A stretch of DNA of 21,979 nt. Origin: a virus. Under the pieces are notes generated by a model. That model was not told where the DNA came from, ran no database searches, and worked only from the letters and a program-made list of their open reading frames with translations. The stretch spans positions 1-21,979 of the IMG/VR virus record IMGVR_UViG_3300038302_000050; one strand, 5' to 3'. This document shows positions 1 through 5,932 of the stretch, piece by piece (positions within the stretch are counted from its first letter, which is position 1; each line of letters begins with the position of its first letter). The translations under genes and the position numbers were made by a program.

Positions 1-276
1 ACTCGTGATGGCAGTGGTGGGTGGTTCGATGTAATTAAGGGGTTCGCTGTCTATGATGCTATTGAGCGTGGTGATGCCCTACCATACCCTGTTGAAGATT
101 ACCGCATCAAGCCAAAGACCAAGAAAATCTATTTGTGGGCACTAGAGGATAGCAATGGGTGGTTTATTAGCCAAGCATATATGCAGACAGAGGAAGAGCT
201 GCGTAAATATTACGCCCATAAAGGGGATTGCCCAGTTAGACGCCTCGACAACACTATAATAGAAGTGGAAGCATGA
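1..276 (+). CDS. Partial hypothetical protein (3' end only)
   Basis: The first frame is open from base 1 to a TGA at 274-276, giving the last 91 residues of a protein whose start lies outside the window. It is rich in aromatic and charged residues (for example GWFDVIKGF, KIYLWALEDSNGWFISQAY) and has no hydrophobic segment, so it is probably a small soluble protein. I recognise no family. Its stop overlaps the next gene's ATG as ATGA (273-276), the first of a run of tight junctions showing that genes up to 1321 form one operon. Being open across the window edge with an overlapping successor makes it a likely real gene; its function is unknown. Confidence 0.7.
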   Translation, partial: TRDGSGGWFDVIKGFAVYDAIERGDALPYPVEDYRIKPKTKKIYLWALEDSNGWFISQAYMQTEEELRKYYAHKGDCPVRRLDNTIIEVEA

Positions 277-563
277 AAAGATCCGCATTCCTCGCATTAA
301 TGGTGTCACCGCTTGTATTGCCATTCGTGAAAACGGAAGCTCCTGTAACCGTCAATGATGATTTGATTGAGCATAATGGACTTGTTTTTTATAATAGTCA
401 GTATCGTAAGTTGTTTCCGCTTAAATATTACGGTTTAGATGACCATCGCCTTGATGCCATGCGGTATTACAGTGGCTCACAATTTTCTGAAGCCCAAATC
501 CAAATGCTAAAGAATCAGCGTAGCATTCAAACGCTTAATTATATCAAAAAGGTATCATCATGA
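273..563 (+). CDS. Small hypothetical protein with hydrophobic N-terminus
   Basis: This encodes 96 residues. The start ATG overlaps the upstream stop (ATGA) and the stop overlaps the next start in the same way at 560-563, so it is translationally coupled on both sides. Residues 1-20 (MKRSAFLALMVSPLVLPFVK) have the shape of a signal peptide or membrane anchor: two basic residues and then a hydrophobic run. The remainder is polar with many tyrosines (YNSQYRKLFPLKYYGL). It might therefore be exported or membrane-tethered, but there is no clear cleavage site or lipobox cysteine. I do not recognise a family. An accessory protein acting on the host envelope is possible but is only inference. Confidence 0.65.
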   Translation: MKRSAFLALMVSPLVLPFVKTEAPVTVNDDLIEHNGLVFYNSQYRKLFPLKYYGLDDHRLDAMRYYSGSQFSEAQIQMLKNQRSIQTLNYIKKVSS

Positions 564-748
564 GCAACAAAGAAACTCGCCACGCCGAGGCCAACGCGGT
601 AGTGACAGGATTAGAGAGTATTGCAGGGATTGCACCGGAGGCAGCGAGCAAGTTTCTGCGTGAGACAGGGAATTACATTATTTCGTTAGTTGAGAGAGTT
701 GATGCGCTAGAAGCGCCTGAAGAGGAGAGTAAAAATGACAAAACCTAG
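560..748 (+). CDS. Small hypothetical helical protein
   Basis: This encodes 62 residues, predicted mostly helical from composition (alanine- and glutamate-rich, ending EAPEEESKNDKT). An SD-like AAAGG lies about 8 bases before the ATG, and the start overlaps the previous stop by 4 bases. Its 3' end overlaps the next gene by 14 bases (735-748) in another frame, typical of compressed phage operons. No motif identifies a function. The length, SD and junctions support a real gene. Confidence 0.6.
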   Translation: MSNKETRHAEANAVVTGLESIAGIAPEAASKFLRETGNYIISLVERVDALEAPEEESKNDKT

Positions 749-1109
749 TATTGACGTTAAGCACCGGAATTTACCAGTAACGATCTTCGAGTTGCCATCG
801 GGATTGGTTTTTAAGGAGATATTGACCGTAATCGAGGAATATGCTCGAAATCGCAAGATCACGGCATGTTTTGTTAAGATGGACTCTCAATATGACCTGT
901 ATAGCGTGAACGCCGAGGGCAAGGCATCACAGATCCACGAGGATATCGGGCAGTGGTTCCATGTTCCTGATACTGTGTGTAATGTAACGCAGATAGTTCG
1001 CGCCGATTCTTCTGCCTCATTAGTTGAGCAGTGTGAAGAGGCTGGTTGCCTACCATTTAAGATGTATTCCAAACAATTTGTAAAAGATCTCATCGAGGCT
1101 CTTTCTTGA
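735..1109 (+). CDS. Hypothetical protein
   Basis: This encodes 124 residues starting at an ATG preceded by an AGAGGAGAG Shine-Dalgarno, inside the end of the previous gene. The sequence alternates short strand-like and helix-like stretches (PVTIFELPSGLVFKEILTVIEEYARNRK; ACFVKMDSQYDLYSV), suggesting a small alpha/beta domain. Three cysteines cluster loosely near the C-terminal half, but not in a zinc-binding spacing. I cannot assign a family. It is followed by a TTG-start gene that overlaps its TGA by 4 bases. Confidence 0.65.
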   Translation: MTKPSIDVKHRNLPVTIFELPSGLVFKEILTVIEEYARNRKITACFVKMDSQYDLYSVNAEGKASQIHEDIGQWFHVPDTVCNVTQIVRADSSASLVEQCEEAGCLPFKMYSKQFVKDLIEALS

Positions 1110-1321
1110 GCATCGCCGTACCAGCATACGAGTGTGGTGATTGGGTAAAGATGCGGAACGACCCCATCGAGCAAGTTGGGATTGTGGTTGGGTATAAGGT
1201 GGTGAATAACGGCGACCCTGATTATTTGGTGATTTGGAATCCAGGACTATCTCAGTGGCACGCGAACTACGAGATCGAAACCGCGACAAAACTACAGGAT
1301 GTTCCGTTTTTAGATGATTAA
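1106..1321 (+). CDS. Small SH3-like/beta-barrel hypothetical protein (TTG start)
   Basis: This encodes 71 residues. I chose TTG at 1106 because it overlaps the upstream stop (TTGA) and has GAGG about 7 bases upstream; the first internal ATG at 1151 would remove most of the first strand. The pattern GDWVKMRNDP-xx-VGIVVGYK followed by DYLVIWNPG resembles small SH3-like or KOW/DUF2158-like beta barrels, where a GD(W/V)V turn opens the first strand and a V-x-W strand follows. This is a fold-level guess, not a family call. It is the last gene of the left operon; a strong terminator follows 60 bases downstream. Confidence 0.6.
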   Translation: MSIAVPAYECGDWVKMRNDPIEQVGIVVGYKVVNNGDPDYLVIWNPGLSQWHANYEIETATKLQDVPFLDD

Positions 1322-1328
1322 CTGATTG

Positions 1329-1346
1329 CCATAGCCCACGCTATGG
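1329..1346 (+). repeat. Short inverted repeat after the left operon
   Basis: CCATAGC and GCTATGG form a perfect 7-bp stem around a 4-base loop directly downstream of the stop at 1321. No T-run follows, so it is not a complete intrinsic terminator. It may protect the mRNA 3' end or back up the terminator 36 bases further on. Confidence 0.45.
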
Positions 1347-1381
1347 ATTATATTACCTCTCATTGTTCTCCTCTCGAATAA

Positions 1382-1417
1382 CAAAGGCTACCAACTTCCG
1401 GTGGCCTTTGTGTTTTT
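1382..1417 (+). terminator. Strong rho-independent terminator ending the left operon
   Basis: An 11-bp stem (CAAAGGCTACC pairing with GGTGGCCTTTG, one G-U pair) encloses a 7-base loop and is followed at once by TGTTTTT. Stem length, GC-rich centre and T-tract match a classical intrinsic terminator. It separates the small-gene operon ending at 1321 from the control region and late genes. Confidence 0.9.
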
Positions 1418-1431
1418 ACATGCCTATAGCT

Positions 1432-1468
1432 TAGACTTGTAAGAAAAACATACCTATATTTCTTACAA
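1432..1468 (+). promoter_or_regulatory. Predicted promoter P1 overlapped by an inverted repeat
   Basis: TAGACT (1432-1437, 4/6 to the sigma70 -35) lies 17 bases before TATATT (1455-1460, 5/6 to the -10). A perfect 10-bp inverted repeat, TTGTAAGAAA (1437-1446) and TTTCTTACAA (1459-1468) with a 12-base centre, covers the spacer and -10 region. That is the geometry of a repressor operator. In RNA the same dyad could also fold. The protein that would bind is unknown. Confidence 0.45.
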
Positions 1469-1471
1469 AAA

Positions 1472-1524
1472 TCGACATATCTTTTTGCATGAAATCGAGT
1501 ATAGCCCTATCTTACGCAAACTTA
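1472..1524 (+). repeat. Duplicated control element, copy A
   Basis: This 53-base stretch aligns to 1709-1760 with 39 identities over 52 aligned bases and one 1-base gap (hand alignment). Shared blocks include T(C/T)GACAT, TTTGCAT, CGAGTAT, ATCTT and GCAAACTTA. It contains the short inverted pair TTTGC (1484-1488) and GCAAA (1516-1520). Read from TTG at 1485 it encodes LHEIEYSPILRKL, parallel to LHKSEYGVILCKL in copy B, so the duplication could be of regulatory DNA or of a coding fragment. Confidence 0.65.
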
Positions 1525-1615
1525 TTAACGTGTCGCAGGTAGCGACATATCGGCAGAACGTGTACGCATTCTTTCAATCAGACGACACTTTTTTTGCAAT
1601 CAGCCGATTTATATA

Positions 1616-1663
1616 TAGTATGTCCACGTTTTCTGGACATACTAACAAGATAAGTGCTATAAA
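1616..1663 (+). promoter_or_regulatory. Predicted promoter P2 with operator-like dyad at -35
   Basis: TGGACA (1634-1639, 5/6 to the -35) is 18 bases upstream of TATAAA (1658-1663, 5/6 to the -10). This is the best promoter match in the control region and would start RNA near 1670, upstream of the leader ORF and the small terminase. The -35 is the right arm of a perfect 11-bp inverted repeat, TAGTATGTCCA (1616-1626) and TGGACATACTA (1634-1644) around a 7-base centre. A dimeric helix-turn-helix regulator bound there would block polymerase. I do not recognise the operator type. Confidence 0.55.
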
Positions 1664-1708
1664 CTGGCTATTTAATTGCGCTTACATAAAGTAAAAGGTG
1701 GTGAAAAC

Positions 1709-1760
1709 TTGACATTTGGTTTGCATAAAAGCGAGTATGGTGTCATCTTGTGCAAACTTA
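1709..1760 (+). repeat. Duplicated control element, copy B
   Basis: This is the partner of 1472-1524. It starts with a consensus TTGACA and contains a perfect 7-bp inverted pair, GTTTGCA (1719-1725) and TGCAAAC (1751-1757), separated by 25 bases. TTGACA followed after 18 bases by GAGTAT is only a weak promoter match (3/6 at -10), so I do not call a third promoter. Confidence 0.6.
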
Positions 1761-1825
1761 ATCACTGGAATCTAAATGAGAATTATTCTCATTTACCGAT
1801 TTGCGGAGCTAATTTTATTTCGTAA
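1709..1825 (+). CDS. Leader peptide ORF (38 aa, TTG start) before the packaging genes
   Basis: An SD decamer AAAGGTGGTG (1694-1703) sits 5 bases before TTG at 1709. The identical decamer precedes the convincing gene at 14275 at a similar distance, which argues for real initiation here. The 38-residue product carries LHKSEYGVILCKL near its start and has no known family. It ends 10 bases before the small terminase. Its DNA contains copy B of the duplicated element and, near its 3' end, a Fur-like palindrome, so it may matter more as a translated leader or binding site than as a protein. The non-ATG start and small size keep confidence modest. Confidence 0.4.
   Translation: MTFGLHKSEYGVILCKLNHWNLNENYSHLPICGANFIS
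1774..1794 (+). promoter_or_regulatory. Fur-box-like palindrome, upstream copy
   Basis: This is a perfect 10-1-10 palindrome whose core TGAGAATTATTCTCA (1777-1791) has the 7-1-7 form of Fur sites (TGATAAT-N-ATTATCA type, with G for T at one symmetric position). It lies about 105 bases downstream of the predicted P2 start and 42 bases before the small-terminase ATG, inside the leader ORF. A bound protein there could act as a roadblock. A nearly identical palindrome occurs at 20280-20300. Fur itself is inferred from motif resemblance; a phage-encoded regulator is equally possible. Confidence 0.55.
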
Positions 1826-1835
1826 ATTGTAAGGT

Positions 1836-2606
1836 ATGCCAAAGACTTCTACTCCCATGCGAAAAAAAGAACGAGATGCATTGTTAGCACCTACTATGGT
1901 GCGCGTTTGTCATTTGTGTGGGTCTGACTTCCAGCTGGGTGAGAGAAAAATTGACAAAAAGAAGTGCGACAGGTGCCATCAGGAGAAGAAGGTAGTCTCA
2001 ACTGCTGCGAAAAATACGAGGATTCGCCTGGCTGAAAAAGGATTCGAGGGCGACTTGACTACTCAATTGAGTGCTTACGAGTCTGAGGTGATATTAAAGG
2101 GTGAAGAACTTTTACAAGCCTACGCTGCCACAATGGAGACAATGGGGTTTGACAATAAAGACACATTAATGACATTGCCACCACCGGAGCTAGTGATCGA
2201 TGAGCATGAGGCGACTAATGAGTTTTCGCCATTCTTGAAGCAGATGTTTTTGGCATTGTATGTTAAAATGCCGAGACAGGATTTGATGATATTGGAACAT
2301 CTAGGGATTTCCGAGAAGCGGTATAAACAAGATCTCAAAAAATACCCTGAGTTTCATGATGCGATTATGCAGTGTGATAGGAAGCACTTGAAATTATTAG
2401 AGATCGTTGGATTTCATAATGCACTGAATCCGAAGGCTACATCAGAGAGAATATTTTTACTAAAAGCTGGTGATCCTGCGAGATATCGTGAGTCTTATAA
2501 GGGTGATACGTTTAATATGGGGCAAGTTAATATCACGGTGAGCAGTAATATTAAAGGGCTGGGGATTGCGAAGAATGCGGTGTCTGGTGGGAAATCGCAG
2601 AAATGA
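1836..2606 (+). CDS. terS: Terminase small subunit with N-terminal zinc ribbon
   Basis: This 256-residue protein sits directly upstream of, and overlaps by 4 bases, the large terminase gene, the usual place for the DNA-recognition subunit of the packaging motor. Residues 25-47 contain CHLC and, 15 residues on, CDRC, a CX2C-X15-CX2C zinc-ribbon pattern. The middle (about 145-180) has a helix-turn-helix-like stretch ending LGISEKRYKQDLKKYPEF, and near residue 204 ERIFLLKAGDPARYRE matches the closing motif common in small terminases. I use ATG 1836: a TAA lies two codons upstream, so it cannot extend, though its TAAGG is unusually close (2 bases). ATG 1857 has no better SD. The family assignment rests on motifs plus position. 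Confidence 0.78.
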   Translation: MPKTSTPMRKKERDALLAPTMVRVCHLCGSDFQLGERKIDKKKCDRCHQEKKVVSTAAKNTRIRLAEKGFEGDLTTQLSAYESEVILKGEELLQAYAATMETMGFDNKDTLMTLPPPELVIDEHEATNEFSPFLKQMFLALYVKMPRQDLMILEHLGISEKRYKQDLKKYPEFHDAIMQCDRKHLKLLEIVGFHNALNPKATSERIFLLKAGDPARYRESYKGDTFNMGQVNITVSSNIKGLGIAKNAVSGGKSQK

Positions 2607-4096
2607 CCCAAGCACCTCACATATCAGGATTATCTTTGCCAACTCGTGACTATGAGTTAAATCTCAATTATCTGAATGAGGTGGGTGAAGGATCATTGCC
2701 TACACCGAAGCAGGAGCAATTCCACGTGATGGTGAATAATCCTGACCCACTAAAACGTATGAAGCATACAGTGTTTGCAGGTGGATTTGGAACAGGCAAG
2801 ACGGATGCGTTGGTGATTGAGGCATTGGCACAAACTTTATTAGTTCCAGGGAATCTAGGGCTTATTGGCAGGAAAACGATTGATTCATTCCGGAAGTCAA
2901 CGTTAGAGACTCTTTTAAGGTTAGCTCCCCCTGGTTCTATTATCAGGCACAATAAGACCGAGCATGAGATCGAATTTATTAACAAGTCTAAGATCGTGTA
3001 TATGCAGCTTGATGCTGGTCGTGATGCCGTTGATCGTATAAAATCGATGAACCTTGGATGGTTTGCAGTTGACCAGTTGGAAGAAATTGACCAGGAGGTG
3101 TATCTTGCAGCGCAGGGTCGTTTACGCCGTAAGGGTTCTAATAGATGCGATTTTCATACTGTCAACCCTGCTGGCCATGATTGGATCTGGCGTATATGGG
3201 TTAATGGTGAGGCTCCGGATGGTGAGGCTCTTGAGTATGGGCTTATCGAAAGTATTACATGGCCTGAAAATGTCCCGGGTCCGAAAGATGACGCAGAGGT
3301 GGCTGCACACTCAGATAATCCGTATTTACCTGCGGATTATATCAGATCGCTCTTAGCATATCCGGAGCGTTGGAAAAAAAGATTTGTTCATTGCCATTGG
3401 GATAGTTTTGAAGGATTGATTTGGCCTGAGTTTAAGGAAGGTATGCATTTTGTAGCGAGATTCCCAATACCGAGAGCGTGGCCAAGATATGTGATCATGG
3501 ATTATGGATATCGTAACCCAACTGCCATTTTGTGGGCAACGGTGAGTCCACATGGTCAAATCTTTGTGTATGACAGTCATTATAGGGCTGGATGGAGAAT
3601 TGAGCATCATGTTCCGGTTATTAGGGCGAAGTGTGGGCATCACGTTATTAAAGATTGGTTAGCTGACCCAAGCATTTCTAAGCAGGGATTTGACGGAAAA
3701 ACGATTGCGAGTGAATATCAGAAATTCGGAATCAACTGGCATCCTGCCAACAATGATGTTGGTGCAGGAATTAATAGGGTCGGTGAATATTTAACACCTG
3801 ACGAGAGCGATAAATGTAGATTGTATTTTTTCAGTGACCTTCCAGATAAAGAAGAATTTTTGAAAGAGATGGGTGGATATGTCTGGAAGGACATAAAGGT
3901 GGGTTCTGACCAACCTGACCCTGAAGCTCCTAAGAAAAAGAATGACCACTTTATGGATGTGCTAAGGTATGCGGTGATGTGGATACATAATACTTTTGCA
4001 CCGATGCATGGGTCCACTGATGCATGGGATGAAGTTTGGGGCGGTGCATGGGAAAGTCAAGACAATTCTAACTATGATTGGGTATCAGAGGCATGA
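2603..4096 (+). CDS. terL: Terminase large subunit (ATPase-nuclease)
   Basis: This is the packaging motor: it hydrolyses ATP to drive DNA through the portal and cuts the concatemer. At 497 residues it has the usual length. Walker A is GFGTGKT at 61-67. Walker B is GWFAVDQLEE at about 152-161, giving the Asp and catalytic Glu. The C-terminal RNase H-like nuclease starts with YVIMDYGYRNPTAILW (about 296-311, first metal-binding Asp) and includes DWLADPS (about 351-357) and a late DHFMDVLRYAV that supplies the last acidic residue. The ATG overlaps the small subunit stop (ATGA), and its own stop overlaps the portal start in the same way, so the three genes are coupled. All key motifs look intact. 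Confidence 0.95.
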   Translation: MTQAPHISGLSLPTRDYELNLNYLNEVGEGSLPTPKQEQFHVMVNNPDPLKRMKHTVFAGGFGTGKTDALVIEALAQTLLVPGNLGLIGRKTIDSFRKSTLETLLRLAPPGSIIRHNKTEHEIEFINKSKIVYMQLDAGRDAVDRIKSMNLGWFAVDQLEEIDQEVYLAAQGRLRRKGSNRCDFHTVNPAGHDWIWRIWVNGEAPDGEALEYGLIESITWPENVPGPKDDAEVAAHSDNPYLPADYIRSLLAYPERWKKRFVHCHWDSFEGLIWPEFKEGMHFVARFPIPRAWPRYVIMDYGYRNPTAILWATVSPHGQIFVYDSHYRAGWRIEHHVPVIRAKCGHHVIKDWLADPSISKQGFDGKTIASEYQKFGINWHPANNDVGAGINRVGEYLTPDESDKCRLYFFSDLPDKEEFLKEMGGYVWKDIKVGSDQPDPEAPKKKNDHFMDVLRYAVMWIHNTFAPMHGSTDAWDEVWGGAWESQDNSNYDWVSEA

Positions 4097-5922
4097 AAGA
4101 TTTAAAAACAGTTGATGACAAGGTAGGTTATGTCTATGATACTTTCGAGGCTACCTATGATATGCAAAAAGAGAAGCGCGAAGAAGATGCAAAGGCGATA
4201 CGGTATTATGTCGGTAAATCGCTAACTGAGAAGCAAAAACGTTCGCTTAAAGAGCGTAAACTCCCTAAATTAGAGATCAATATTGTCAAGCCTAAAGTCG
4301 ATTTAATGACAGGTATCGAGCGTGAAACTCGCACAAGCACTAAAGCATATCCTATTGAGGGTGGCGATGTGATGGTGGCTAATGGAATTGACTATTTAAT
4401 AGAGTATGTGAAAAACAGTAATAACACTGATGCGACAAGTTCGAGGGTTTTTAAAGACGCGGTAATGACCGGAGAGGGTGATTATTGCGTTGAGTCTAAA
4501 TTGGCAGATGATTTTACGTTGGATGTATCGATTCGCCGTGAGCCAAATGGTTCGATATTGTGGGATGCAGAGAGTATTGAGACAGATCCGAATGATGATG
4601 CGGAATTTGTGTTTAGGCAAAAATGGATGAGTCCTGAGAAGGTCGCCAGTTTATTTAAGAAGAATTTGGATGGTTTGAATCTTGATTTTTCTGAACGTGG
4701 CTTAAACCCTCGTACTGGCAAGGAGGATGGAAGTTATTATCGGAATGCCGGTGATCGCCAGGTATCTATGTATAAAGACAGTCTCACTGGTCGCGTTAGG
4801 GTTATTGAGATGTGGTATAAAAAGTACAGGGATGTCGCATATTTGATGGATGGCGATGGTCAGGTATTTAAGAGCCCATTGCCTATCGCCAAGGCTAAGA
4901 AAATGTACGCCAAATATATTGACGTTGGATTTGAGTTAGTTATCAAACGTGAGCATGAGATTCATGTACTCACCGTGAGTGGCGCTGAATTATTGCAGGA
5001 CAAGAAATCTCCGTACAATCACAATAGATTCCCTTTCGTGCCGAGCTATGGGTATATCGAGGATGATGGCGAAGAGATATGCAAATTTGGAATTATAAGG
5101 AATTTGTTCGATCTACAGGATGAAAAGAATAGCCGTCACACACAGATTTCTAATATACTGAAGACAGCACCTATTGGTGGTGGGTTTTATGTCGAGAATG
5201 CTGCTGATGGTACAAAGTTGAATCAGATGGGTGGCAATGAGAAGTGGGTGTCTGTCAATAGGATTGAGGACATCAAGGAGCGTGGGTATGGATATTTACC
5301 TGTATTGAATCAGATTGCTAGTTTGGAAGAGATCACTGAGCAAGACGGGAAAGAAGTCACTGGTGTCAATGATCCAATGCTTGGTATTCCAACAGGGGCT
5401 AAGGAGAGTGGGCTCGCTGCACAGGTACGGATTCGTCAAGGCACAAGAACTGTACAGGAATTGTTCGATAACCACGACAGGTCAAAACTGTCGATGTATA
5501 AATTGGTATTCTCACTGATACAGCAGTATTTCGATGAGAATAAGATCATGCGGATTCTAGGGACTATGACAAGTGCTAATGGCGAGGAAAAATCAAGAGC
5601 TATTGCACAGGCTGTTAAGAATAGCCCAGACTTAATGCAATATGACTTAAAACTTGACAAGGGTGAGAACAGTGTTACACAACGTAATGCCACATTCTTA
5701 AAGACAATGGAATTGATGCAGTTGGCACCGGAGTATAGGGCAGCGTTGTTGCCATACTTGGTGAGATTAACTGATCATCCGGATAAAGAAGAAATGTTAC
5801 AGGCGGTTGGCGTTCAATCGCAGATCAATAACACAAAAGAGGCTATCGAGTTAGTGGGTGGGGCAAGTGGTTCTCCTGCTAAGGGTGGTGGCACAAACAT
5901 TCAGCAACAGATTGCTGAATAA
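4093..5922 (+). CDS. Portal protein, P22-like family
   Basis: The portal forms the dodecameric ring at one capsid vertex through which DNA enters and leaves. I use ATG 4093 (609 residues), which overlaps the terminase stop as ATGA; an upstream in-frame TTG at 4078 would add five residues. The N-terminal half reads like P22-type portals: an acidic helical start (EKREEDAKAIRYYVGKSL), then LPKLEINIVKPKVDLMTGIERETRT, then a conserved-looking core (DAESIETDPNDDAEFVFRQKWMSPEKV). The later IPTGAKESGLAAQVRIRQG and FDNHDRSKLSMYKLVFSLIQQYFDE fit the stem and wing helices. Length and position after terL agree. The last codons form a 9-bp hairpin (5899-5920). Confidence 0.88.
   Translation: MKDLKTVDDKVGYVYDTFEATYDMQKEKREEDAKAIRYYVGKSLTEKQKRSLKERKLPKLEINIVKPKVDLMTGIERETRTSTKAYPIEGGDVMVANGIDYLIEYVKNSNNTDATSSRVFKDAVMTGEGDYCVESKLADDFTLDVSIRREPNGSILWDAESIETDPNDDAEFVFRQKWMSPEKVASLFKKNLDGLNLDFSERGLNPRTGKEDGSYYRNAGDRQVSMYKDSLTGRVRVIEMWYKKYRDVAYLMDGDGQVFKSPLPIAKAKKMYAKYIDVGFELVIKREHEIHVLTVSGAELLQDKKSPYNHNRFPFVPSYGYIEDDGEEICKFGIIRNLFDLQDEKNSRHTQISNILKTAPIGGGFYVENAADGTKLNQMGGNEKWVSVNRIEDIKERGYGYLPVLNQIASLEEITEQDGKEVTGVNDPMLGIPTGAKESGLAAQVRIRQGTRTVQELFDNHDRSKLSMYKLVFSLIQQYFDENKIMRILGTMTSANGEEKSRAIAQAVKNSPDLMQYDLKLDKGENSVTQRNATFLKTMELMQLAPEYRAALLPYLVRLTDHPDKEEMLQAVGVQSQINNTKEAIELVGGASGSPAKGGGTNIQQQIAE
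5899..5920 (+). repeat. Hairpin at the portal stop, upstream of the next SD
   Basis: ATTCAGCAA pairs perfectly with TTGCTGAAT around the 4-base loop CAGA. The hairpin ends one base before the AAGGAG SD of the 5933 gene and contains the portal stop region. There is no T-run, so it is not an intrinsic terminator. It could modulate coupling or mark an RNA-processing point. Part is constrained by coding sequence, so chance is not excluded. Confidence 0.45.
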
Positions 5923-5932
5923 GGAGTAAGAA

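Larger units (their letters stand above)
1418..1708 (+). other. Non-coding control region between the two operons
   Basis: There is no convincing gene between the terminator and the leader ORF at 1709. The stretch is AT-rich and dense with structure: an 11-base direct repeat (ACATGCCTATA at 1418-1428 and ACATACCTATA at 1448-1458), an inverted repeat at 1437-1468, a 9-base direct repeat CGACATATC (1473-1481 and 1543-1551), a 6-bp stem TGTCGC/GCGACA at 1531-1547, and an 11-bp inverted repeat at 1616-1644. Two sigma70-like promoters can be drawn through it. It looks like the switch that turns on the packaging and structural operon. A TTG-initiated frame at 1485-1694 crosses it but has no SD site and is rejected. 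Confidence 0.7.

Noticed and set aside
1474-1515. Phage RNA-polymerase (T7-type) promoter suggested by CGAGTATAG
   Set aside because: Similarity to the T7 consensus is slight, the string also occurs by chance in coding sequence near 5731, and no phage RNA polymerase gene is in the window.
1485-1694. 69-codon TTG-started frame in the control region
   Set aside because: No Shine-Dalgarno site, non-ATG start, and the frame runs through operator-like dyads and a predicted promoter. Kept only as a note that its start resembles the leader ORF at 1709.
1709-1737. Third promoter using the perfect TTGACA at 1709
   Set aside because: The only hexamer at 18 bases is GAGTAT (3/6), and TTG at 1709 is better explained as a start codon after a strong SD.
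3054-3356. 100-codon + frame inside the large terminase, and other minus-strand frames across the window
   Set aside because: All lie opposite or within strong genes, lack SD sites and show no family motifs; they are shadows.
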